Source: Argopecten irradians
Taxonomy: Eukaryota; Mollusca; Bivalvia; Pectinida; Pectinidae
Length of the DNA stretch: 64,000 nt
Assembly: GCF_041381155.1 (NCBI RefSeq)
Contig: NC_091134.1
Span: 57,195,467 to 57,259,466, forward strand
Reading direction: 5' to 3'
Shown piece after piece: positions 13,901-22,736 of the stretch. The notes beneath the pieces are model-generated. The model did no database searches. It was not told the origin of the DNA and worked only from the letters and a program-made list of their open reading frames with translations. A program made the position numbers and the translations under genes. Numbering within the stretch: the first letter of the stretch is position 1; every line of letters starts with the position of its first letter.

Positions 13901-14878
13901 ACTATCTGCTGGTTGGTGGCTTTTCTCTAGGTACTCTGACTCTCCTTCATCATCCAAACAGTTTATATGATGGAGGAGAGTTTAAAATCCTATTAACATG
14001 CAGCCATGTATGGTCAATTTCCCAGGTTTATAGGATGTTAAACTAAATCAAACCAAATCTTTTTTATAGTTTTATCTCACTTAACCATGCCGCTAGAGAC
14101 ACAGAACAAAGACATCACACCTGATCATATTATATTGACGACGGGCAAATCAGTCATCCAACTCGATCCTTTATGCCGAGTGCAAAACAAGTGCAGAATC
14201 AAATTCGAAACTACCACTTTTATAGACTTCGGTGTGTCTCAACCAGGGGACAGAACGTAAAAGCTTTCCTCACACACACTAATGGCCTAAAGTGAGGAAG
14301 TGTCAAGAAAAATAAACGATTAGATCCCAAATGTACATGTAGCGGTAAGCCATGCACATTTATGATCATGCAATGGGAGTAGCAGGCACATGCAATTCTA
14401 TCGCCTTAGAGTATTTTACCTTTTTGGACACAGTTTTAATGTTATCATTGTCATCATCATCATCAGAATTTCCTTCATTACTCATTTCATCGTCATCAAC
14501 TCCACTTTTACTACTTTCCTCAGACTCTGTCGTTTTGTCTTTTCTTTTTCTTGACTTGTTTCTTGTTTGCACAAATGGTGTGTAAGTATTCCCAGGTCTC
14601 AGAAAGTCTTTGCTAGCGCCATAGAGAGTGTAGTTTTGTCCAAGATTACCCACCGAATGCCCATGACGATGAAGGGGATGATTAACGTTACATGTATGTC
14701 TTTTGCTGTCAGTGTCAGTGCCCATATACCTAAAAGACGTGTATGTGAGTTTACGACTTGTGTTCAAGTTGACAGTAAAGTAATCATCAGTTTTTGGTCG
14801 AAAGGTTGTGATACAGTTCAAGACACATCTAAATTCAGCAGTAAATTGCCGTCGACACATATAACAAACAGTAAACAT
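10926..14878 (-). CDS. MTRES1: MTRES1 (C6orf203-like) mitochondrial transcription rescue factor
   Basis: Four coding exons splice in phase: 14878-14420, 12163-12039, 11885-11813, 11075-10926. They give 268 residues (human about 240). Residues 1-60 are rich in Arg, Ser and Thr with few acids, as in a mitochondrial presequence. A Lys/Arg then Asp/Glu-rich linker lies at about 108-150. The C-terminal part (about 180-268) is an S4-like RNA-binding domain: ARYDSICRFGLNISS, then KLNGLPLKLKRTIVKTGDAL and SKNTVVCLRVWR, which follow the human order 'RYDVILKTGLDIGRNK', 'KSRTVKVGDTLD', 'YRVVLRRWK'. In vertebrates the protein binds mitochondrial RNA, sustains mitochondrial transcription under stress and acts at stalled mitoribosomes. 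The gene is head-to-head with MIS18A. Exon 1 ends exactly at a GTAAAA donor. Family identity is strong; function is transferred by homology. Confidence 0.88.
12343..12625 (+). repeat. Two-unit tandem repeat remnant in MTRES1 intron 1
   Basis: The segment starting 'agtcctataactcttgcaaa' recurs 146 bp later (about 12343 and 12489), with a shared downstream block containing 'gatataaagcaatatacc'. It ends near a 'cggacggcgccggtactgac' segment. It looks like the eroded core of another pearl-like family, on the strand opposite to the gene. Confidence 0.5.
13700..14062 (+). mobile_element. SINE-like repeat with ...GGATGTTAAACTAAATCAAACC tail type
   Basis: The 3' half carries 'gcttttctctaggtactctg', then 'ccaggtttataggatgttaa' and an A-rich 'aaatcaaaccaaat' tail. 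This combination is typical of broadly distributed metazoan/molluscan SINE tails (MetaSINE-like). The left border is uncertain. The copy sits in MTRES1 intron 1. Confidence 0.4.
14085..14330 (+). repeat. Fragment of a dispersed repeat (family also at 50.4, 51.1 and 58.8 kb)
   Basis: Shared blocks include 'gacgacgggcaaatcagtc' and 'aactaccacttttatagact', followed by a 'ggggacagaac' segment. Related blocks recur at 51140-51260 and, reversed, at 50560-50670. No coding capacity is recognised. Confidence 0.5.
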
Positions 14879-15102
14879 AGCTGTAACTTAGCTGTCCGCC
14901 TCCATAACTCTACTTTCACTTTCAGCTCAACCTGCTCAACTAAACGCTTGTTATGATTACTCGCCAATCAAACATCTAGTTGATCGAGATTCTGTTTGGG
15001 ATTAATCGCGCCGAATATAAACAAATCCTCTGGCACATATTGTCATTTTTGTGAAATAACGTTGTTTCTTCCTCATTTTATTGCACATTTAACGGCCTAG
15101 GA
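14879..15102. promoter_or_regulatory. Shared divergent promoter region of MTRES1 and MIS18A
   Basis: Only 224 bp separate the two divergent start codons, so both promoters must lie here or overlap the first exons. The segment holds a CG-containing core (TTAATCGCGCCGAA near 15000), which on the other strand reads TTCGGCGCGATTAA, one base from an E2F-type site. No TATA box is obvious at a usual distance. The E2F reading is inference. Confidence 0.5.
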
Positions 15103-18100
15103 ATGTCGGATAGTCGTTCAGAATCAAATGACACCTTAGAGGAATCTGTAACACTTGAACAAAACGAAGACGTGGACCGAGTTATCTTCCAGTGCAGCCA
15201 ATGTAATTCTGTCGTCGGAGACTCGTCGTCGTGGACAGGATCTAACGAAATCTTGCGAACTATCAGCTTAAAATGTAAGTTAATTGTTTTAATCGACAAT
15301 AAGTGATAATGAATGAAATTTGATATATTTTAGAATAATTAAATGTGAAAAAGTCATTAGCAGATTATATGATTATTAGTAAACTTCTTTTGACTTAAGT
15401 AGGCCTAATGTTTTTTTCAAAAATCACAGTGTCCACATTTTTGCTTTTGTAACAGGAGAGGAGAAAATGTAGCGGCCAGACCGGGATTCGAACCTGGGAC
15501 CCTCCGAACACTAGCCGAGTGCTCTACCGACTGAGCTACCTGGTCACCGATGATCGACCCAGTCCAATTCCGCTACACTCCTCCCTCCTTTCTCAAAGTC
15601 TTCACCCTTGAAGACATACGAGACCCTTCCAAACACCACCGCCGTGGGTTATTTAGTTGGACACCAATTCTGTAACAGGAGAGGAGAAAATGTAGTGGCC
15701 AGACCGGGATCCAAACCCAGGACCCTCCGAACACTAGTCGAGTGCTCTACCGACTGAGCTACCTGGTCACCATTGATCGACCCAGTCCAATCCCGCTACA
15801 CTTTAAAATACTGGGGTATAGTTAACCCATACCCATTCCAACTCAGTTTTTTTTTATGATTTTATTTTGTCAAAATTAAAGCTTTTAAGGTTAATGTACA
15901 AATACACTGGTTAATCACTATTTTGCAAGCTTTTGGTTTAACATCTAAACATTTTGTATAAAAGTTAAATATAATTACAAAACATGTTTCCAAGCCCATT
16001 AACTAGTAATTAAAATTTTAGCAAATGTTCCCCAAGTTCCTGCCTCATTTTTCAAAGTCATCCTCCTCGAAAACATCCATGTAAGAGACCCTTACATTTT
16101 AGAACCTGGGCGCCAGCAATTTTATAACAGGAGAAGTGAAAATGTGGTGGCTAGACTGGGATTTGAACGCCGGACCTCCGAACACTAGCTGAATGCTCTA
16201 CCGCTGAAGTATCTGGTCACCGATGATCAGTCTCACTAGTCACATTCATTTTAAAAGCTGACCTTAAATCTTTTTGTTTGTCTTGTAAGTTGCTACAAGC
16301 AGGAAATGTCAAATTCAATGAAGCAAAAAAGATTGTCATTTTTTTAATCAAAGGAATAAGTCAAATAATCGAAAACACTAGTATTTGCACTGTATTCGAA
16401 ATGTATTTCGTTATTTACAGAAATTGGATGTATATTATATGTGTATCATGCAAAATTACCTTCCTAGTAACTGAGTCTGAGTAGTTATCCCCTGCTTTCT
16501 CGGAAACGGGGGATATTAATTTGTGTTTGTCCGTCTGACTTTCCGTCAATCTGTCTGTCCGCCTGTAACACTTCGTTTCCGTGCAATAACTGTAACAAAT
16601 GTAAACCGATTTTCTTCAAACTTGGTGACAATGTTAAATGCCTTAAGGGCTCGGCCAAGGTCGACCACGACTTTCGATGAACCTTATTTAGCAGAGTAAT
16701 GGCCCTTTGATTTACTAAAATTGTAATTTTCTGCCATTTCCGTCCAATAAGTGTAACAAATTTAAACCGATTTTCTTCAAACTTAGTAACAAGGTTAATT
16801 GCCTTAAGGACTCGGCCAAGATTGATCGTGACTTTCAACAGACCTTATTTAACGGAGTTATGGCCCTTTGCTTAAAAAAAAAAAAAGTCAGTTTCTGCCA
16901 CTTCCGTACACTATATATAACTGTAATAAATATTAACCGATTTTCTTCAAACTTGGTAACAAAGTTAAATGTTTTAAGGGCTCGGCCAAGTTCGATCGCC
17001 ACTTGCGATGAATCTTATTTAGCAGAGTTATGGCCCTTTCATTTAATTAAAAAAAAGTCTTTTTCTGCCATTTCCCTGCAATAACTAGGGTTTTTGCTAA
17101 GTTTTTTGATATATATATGTATATGGTTGAAAATTTATAATAGGTGGTTGGGGGCCACAGGCCCCTGTGGTGGCCAATATCTATTTCTGACAAAAATAGC
17201 CGGTTGTAAACAAGGAAATAAACAGCTGGTTTTGCCAGCACTGACTTTTACCGGGAACCCTGATAACTCTAATAAATATTAACCAATTTTCTTCAAACTT
17301 AGTAACAAGGTTAAATGCCTTAAGGACTCGGCCAAGTTCGATTGCAACTTTTGGCTGACATTATGTAGTGGAGTTTTGGCGTTTTGATGAACTAAAAACG
17401 TCATTTTCTGCCATTCCCTGTGCAATAATTGTGACAAATGTAAACCGATTTTCTTAAAAGTTAGTATCGAAGTTAAATGAATTAAGAGCTCAGCCAAGTT
17501 TAAAAGTCACTTTCAGAGGACATTATTTTACACATCTTACTTCCGAATAAGACTAAGTTTATTTTTTCATGTTTCAACCAAGGTTAAACCTAACCTCAAT
17601 AATGTTTAATTCCCTTCAATATGTCCTGAAAGCAGGGGATGGAAATTCCACGAATTTGCTTGTTGCTTTTGATATTAGTTGACCAGGTCTATACAATTAA
17701 CAAATAACTACATGAACTACATATTTTTTGTGAGTACAAGTTTGCCAATTTCCATGAATAGTGTAGAATATTGGTTGGCCATACATGGATATGAGTTCGC
17801 CAAATGTGGGTAAAACTTCGCCAAATGTGGGTACAAATTTGAATGGGTACGGGATCGATATAATTTGAAATACCCAGAAAATTGTAAAAATGTTTTCAAT
17901 TTGATAGTGTTTGGCATTTATAATAGTGAGGGTTGTGATCTTATGGTCAAACCAGGGCAATTTCATTTGATTATTCTATTATGCAATGTGAAAATGTCAG
18001 CATTTTACTTCATTTGGTCTTTTGTTTTTGATCCAAAGATCAATGTATTCCAATTAGTATACAATCATTTTATCCATCATGTTTGATATTACTTTTACAA

Positions 18101-21100
18101 TAGTCAAATGACTGTTATGGCTTATCTGCCTTTCTGCACAGATGAATTTGATCCCTGGATCCTCATATTTTCAGATGTAAGCAAGAAAGTGGAAGTTAAA
18201 GACAGACTGATCACTTCAAAATCTGGAACAGATCTGGGAAGGTAAGAGTAAATTATGTTCATTGGTATGAGAATTCAGTTTGTTTATTTTAAAGATTCTT
18301 CCATGCTATAAATATATCTTATATTTTATTTGAATCGTATAAGATATCTCATACAGTATTGAGGCACATATGCTTTAAAATTTAGGATCAACATTACTTC
18401 TCGAATAAATGTCAGGTTCGTTTGCCATAATCTAATTAAGTACAGAAGCTGTTACCTTAACACAATGGTACACATGTATACTTTAGGGATCGACTTAGAG
18501 ATCTGTCTCAAATTTGAAGACATATTTATGACACAGGACCACATTTTTTTCTGATCCAAGGAGAGCTTGCATATTAAATATCATGATACAGATCCCTTCA
18601 GGACTTTCTGAGAAGTTGTCGTAACAAACTTCAACTTTTTGAAATCCAAGACGGTTGCCTATTGGCAATCTTGTGAATGTTAAATTGAAGTATACATAAA
18701 TTTTTATGGGTTTTATTTTGTAGTACTTACAATTTGCTACTGTGTGGTGTTTGTAAATCTGACCTTGGTCGCATGTACAAAACCACACCTGGATATCTTG
18801 ACAACATGCGTGATGTCTATACACTGTATGTGGAGAAAATCTCAAGGTAAGATATGGAAACCAAAATAACTATTTAACTCATATAAAGATGCCCACACAA
18901 TAGCATGATAACATTCAACTCACATAACTTATAACATAACCATATGACGTAATCTTCATCCTGTTGAAGGTGATCATTATGATGAAGAAGTAGAAGTAGA
19001 ACTTACCATATTCTACCCAATAAGTGCCCAGGGCGTATAAAAATGAAAAGGTGCTTAATAAGACGAAATTTTTGCAAAGCCATACAGTTTTGGTCTGGGC
19101 ATTAAAATGAGGCCTCAAAAAGGGGAGGGGCCCTTATAGGGACAAGGTCGCTTATTGGGTCGAATACAGTATTCTTATAATCTTCAAAAAGTTTTGCAAT
19201 AGCCATCATTTTCTCTAGACCATATTCAAATGGACACTTCTTTTTGTCCTATAGCATATGTTTAACCTTCTAAAACTGATTTGTATTTGTTGTATAACTT
19301 GTTTTGCTTAATTGTCAATGTAAAATAAAGTTTCTACTTTTTTTTTTTTTAAGAATGAGCTCGAGGGTCACCACATAGAATTCTTTTTATTTTCAGTTAT
19401 ACTTTTGGAAGTTGTAGCCAAGAAGAGGATGGGAATATCAATGATATTGTCTCCTTACCTAATGTCAAAAAGCTGTTAAAGGAACTCAAAAAGGTATTTA
19501 ATCAGTCGGTAACAAAAGTCTCATGATCATTTTTGTCTTGGATGCAACAAAGTGTGAATCAGAATTTATCTATGTAGCATTGATCTTAAGAGTATGTCTC
19601 AAGATGTGGATGTCATGCAGTCTAACCCACTTAATACAAACTCGGATAGTACAAAAACCTGCTGTATTCGGATGAAATTGAAATCCCCAGCAAACTGCAT
19701 TCAATATCCTTGTATTTATTACCCATTTAGTACGAGTCGGTTAATACAAAAACCCGGGTAAAACGTAAATGATTTCAGAGTTTCCTGAGTAATTTTTGTG
19801 TTGTTTCAAACCAATATATTGTGCAGTGCCAAAACTGAAGTTGGCGAATTGTGACATTGGTATGTTTTGATAATCGATCACTGCTGTGTGCCAACATATG
19901 TACATAGAGTGGATATTTTACACACAGGATTTTCAGTAAAACAATAGTATGTATATCCCTGTCCGAAGCTTCACTTTGTTTTTTTCTTTATTTGTTGTAC
20001 AAATATTAACCGACTTAACACAAAATCTGCATATTACGAAAGGAAAGGATTGGAAGCTAGGGTCATCTGGAATTGTAATAACCAGGTTGGACAATATAGT
20101 AATTAGATTTTACATCTGTGTCCTTGTGTACAGTGTCTATGGCCCCAGACATGAAATGGGGATATAGTGTTACCCACACCCGTCCTGTACAGTCCTGTCC
20201 TGTTTAGCTTTGATATATGGAGGACGGGGCATAATGTTTTACAGACTTTTCTAGTTTTCTTTCACACAATAATGTAGGAAATGGAATAGTTCTTTCCAAC
20301 TTTGAAAAATTGATATTAGGATTCTCCAATTGTAACCTAGATTTACTTCACAATGATTAAGACTGATCAGGTTCAAAATTGTCGCTTTGTAGGAAAGGAA
20401 AGCATAAGTACAGATTTTAAGGAAATCTTAAGTTACAGAGATTTCCTTAAAATCTGTAATGCTTTCCTATGAAATTCCTTAAAGTTCAGGAATTTTCATG
20501 AAACTGGGCTATGATCTCTGATCTGATATCCTTGCCTTAACAATCAGAATTTTAAGCTAATTCCTTAAATTTAAGAAATGTTCATGAAACTGGGCCAAGG
20601 ATTCAATGGGTTTAAAGTCAGTGTTGATAGCTTGAAGGGTCTTTACTTAGTCAGGTGATTTATTCTGGTTGATGCTAGTGATCTTCTAAGGGAATGTTAA
20701 CCCTCCTATAATTAACCTCTTCCCTTTAATCTGATATTTTCAGTTACCTTGTTGTTTGTCTTTAGCTTCAGACGGTAATTTTGAGCTTGGACCATAGAAT
20801 CAAGATGTTGGAGTCTGGTGTCCATCTGCCAGGCATAGAAAATCAACCTCCCTTGGCTAACAGGCATGAAATAATCCCAGAAGAAACCGACATGAGAGGA
20901 AATCGAATGGAAACAGTTGTACCTCAGTCAAAACGATTTGATGAAGAACCTCCACGAGGACATAGACTGGATAAAGAATCATTGAGAGCAATCAGACCGA
21001 GCAAAGAAACTGTCCTGGACAGCAGAATAGATATGGAAACTGCACGATATGATAAAGAAGAGATGGTTTCAGACTCTTTTGTCCCAGACAGAAGAAGTGG

Positions 21101-21218
21101 AAATGTGTACAGAAAAAATAACCAACCACCAAGTGCTCCAAGGACCACTCTGAAGACTGATGCCAGCCCTAAGGAGTCTCCGAACAGAGGGCCATATAAA
21201 AGGAAAAGGATAGCATAG
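15103..21218 (+). CDS. MIS18A: MIS18A-like kinetochore/centromere loading factor (Mis18 domain)
   Basis: Five exons splice in phase: 15103-15274, 18175-18241, 18724-18846, 19397-19493, 20766-21218, giving 303 residues (human MIS18A is about 233). The Mis18/yippee-like zinc domain runs from about residue 27 to 125. The first zinc knuckle is VIFQCSQCNSVVGDS (C31, C34). The middle is RLITSKSGTDLGSTYN, a hallmark stretch of the family. The second knuckle is LLLCGVCKSDLGRMYKTTPG (C87, C90). Residues about 143-172 (VKKLLKELKKLQTVILSLDH and on) form the C-terminal helix used for Mis18 oligomerisation. The last ~130 residues are charged and probably disordered, with repeating RxDxE-like steps, longer than in vertebrates. 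The family licenses CENP-A deposition at centromeres with Mis18BP1 and HJURP. The A versus B (OIP5) paralogue choice rests on the tight zinc domain; invertebrates may have a single member. Confidence 0.88.
15451..16245 (-). mobile_element. Cluster of three tRNA-derived SINE copies in MIS18A intron 1
   Basis: Copies lie at 15451-15577, 15674-15800 and about 16136-16241, all in the same orientation. Each has the tRNA-like module (minus strand, GACCAGGTAGCTCAGTCGG A-box side and GGTTCGAATCCC B-box side; the third is more decayed). The segment between copies 1 and 2 (15578-15673) recurs in diverged form before copy 3 (about 16040-16135). The cluster therefore looks like tandem duplication of a head plus body unit. 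Confidence 0.65.
16484..17641 (+). mobile_element. Pearl-like tandem-repeat element, third family, in MIS18A intron 1
   Basis: The left end has an ATCCCCTGCTTTCTCGGAAA hairpin (about 16487-16512) followed by GTCCGTCTG/TCTGTCCGCC microsatellite DNA. Tandem units of about 170 bp follow, sharing 'taaaccgattttcttcaaac', 'aaggactcggccaag' and 'gagttatggccctttg'. The right end at about 17626-17641 carries GAAAGCAGGGGA, complementary to the left hairpin. About 170 bp of foreign sequence at about 17088-17258, containing the palindrome GGGGCCACAGGCCCC, interrupts one unit. No coding region is present. Confidence 0.6.
18985..19172 (+). repeat. Dispersed repeat in MIS18A intron 3 (also at 47.4 kb)
   Basis: Blocks 'aaaatgaaaaggtgcttaat' and 'gaggcctcaaa' with 'gggaggggcccttataggga' recur in the same orientation at 47417-47580 in a WARS2 intron. 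A reversed, diverged relative is seen near 11300-11400. Ends and family are unknown. Confidence 0.5.
19620..20070. repeat. Probable eroded repeat in MIS18A intron 4
   Basis: A short motif (CCACTTAATACAAA with relatives CCATTTAGTACGAG, CGGTTAATACAAAA and CCGACTTAACACAAA) recurs at 19625, 19732, 19739 and 20010. It resembles terminal-repeat remnants of pogo/Tigger-type MITEs, but no clean inverted pair was found. Confidence 0.3.
20411..20456. repeat. Perfect 18-bp inverted repeat (hairpin) in MIS18A intron 4
   Basis: The left arm CAGATTTTAAGGAAATCT (20411-20428) is exactly complementary to the right arm (20439-20456), with a 10-nt loop. Outside it, GGAAAGCA and TGCTTTCC extend the pairing with a small internal loop. 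Nearby 'catgaaactgggc' sequences suggest a MITE fragment. Confidence 0.7.
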
Positions 21219-21220
21219 GT

Positions 21221-21600
21221 TTACAGGTCACCTGAGACGAAGTCTCATGTGATATATTCTCTATCATCGCCTTTCGTCTGCCGTCTTGCATTTTAAGTCA
21301 TGTGTCATGTGTCCATAACAATCTACATTTACTTTTTCTCCCAAACTGCTGAAGCAAATTCAATGAAATTTTGCACAAACCTTCTAAGGCATAAAGCTGT
21401 GGGAGGGACCAAAAGGTATAAAATTGACTAAAAGGACCATGTATGGTTTAAGCCCTTATTGGCCCCAAAATCCATTACTATGTATACATTTATATGCTCA
21501 CATTATATTTTTTTGAATTATTCTTGACTGACTTCAAGAGGGTGATGGTTGCAATTGTATCGGAAATCAGGTGATTGCTAAGGCCCATGGACCTCTTATT
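21221..21600 (+). mobile_element. Short pearl-like element with no tandem array
   Basis: It starts 3 bp after the MIS18A stop codon with a GGTCACCTGAGACGAAGTCT hairpin and a 'cgtctgccgtc' segment. It ends with CAGGTGATTGCTAAGGCCCA, TGGACCTCTTATT at 21600. The termini parallel those of copies A-C, but the core holds a single unit. It must form part of the MIS18A 3' UTR unless polyadenylation is immediate. Confidence 0.55.
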
Positions 21601-22390
21601 ATGTTTAAAGTTCAAGAGAGATAGGAATTTCAATGAGCTTTGTTAAGGACTTTGTTATATGTTAAAGAAATATTTAACCAAAAGAATTTTTAACGGTGCT
21701 TGAGTTATGATTAAATATGAACTATGTGAGGGATATTTTTTTTTCTTTTTAGTTGATTACATTTTATGGCTATCATCCAAAACTTTTATAAATTGAAGTT
21801 TTTATAGCCCTGCCACAAAATAGTGTGACCCATGTTGGTCCTGTCCTGTTTGGTCCCATTACGTCACCAGGTCCTATCTGATTTTGGTTTCTTTTTGATG
21901 CAGAGACATTTATGTCCTACAGATTTTTCTAGTTTGAGCAAATTTTCTAAAAGTCATTTGAACAGATCAAGTTCAATAGCTGTGGCAGTAAAACTTTGAC
22001 TGAACTTTTTTATTTTCTTTTTTGTTCAAGTAGAACAAACATTTGACATGAAATAGGGTGTACCTTGTGACCTGATGGATAATGTTGGGGAAACTGCTTC
22101 ATTTGGAGTTTTGTTTCTTGAAATTACAAAGTTGTCCACATGATATGTTGGCATTTTGGAGGTAAAACTTTACTGAAACTACATTGAACGTCTCCTTTTA
22201 TATGTACATACTATTGGTGTTTACATATATATTCATTTAATGCCTTATGCAATTTTACTATGAATTCAGCATAAACAAACATTTTGAAAGAGTCAAGTTG
22301 CATGTAGTTTTGGCCATAGCAAACTAATGAAGACTGTATGAATTGGCGATAAACTTGCTTTGTAAGTTAATTGTTTCCCTGATGTACCTA

Positions 22391-22705
22391 TCCTCGATTC
22401 TTCACGGGTTGCTATCATTGACGTTATATCCACCCCTGGACTATCTCATAGTAAAACTGAAGACAGTTTAGGAGAAAAAACTGACCAATCAAAGGCTTGT
22501 AGAGACTTCCTTTGAAGATTACAGAGAGAGAGAGTAATGCCCAAATTCAGAGAAACATAGTCAAATGCAGTGTACTGTTACAATACCTTTGATCATCAAT
22601 GGACTGATTACCTGTGTAAGCTTCTGTTGCCTACAGTTTTACTATCAGATAGTCCAGGGGTGTATATAATGTCAGTAATAGTAACCCCTGGAGTATCGAG
22701 GATGT
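22391..22705. mobile_element. MITE with ~72-bp terminal inverted repeats
   Basis: The left end ATCCTCGATTCTTCACGGGT matches the reverse complement of the right end (ATCCTCGATACTCCAGGGGT). The match continues through 'ccacccctggactatc' and 'atagtaaaactg'. Total length is about 315 bp with no coding region. Target-site duplication is not clear. Confidence 0.65.
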
Positions 22706-22736
22706 GATGTAGTTTGTTCTGGTGACTAGTTTCCAC

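Noticed and set aside
14567-14956. 129-residue plus-strand open frame
   Set aside because: It is the antisense shadow of MTRES1 exon 1.
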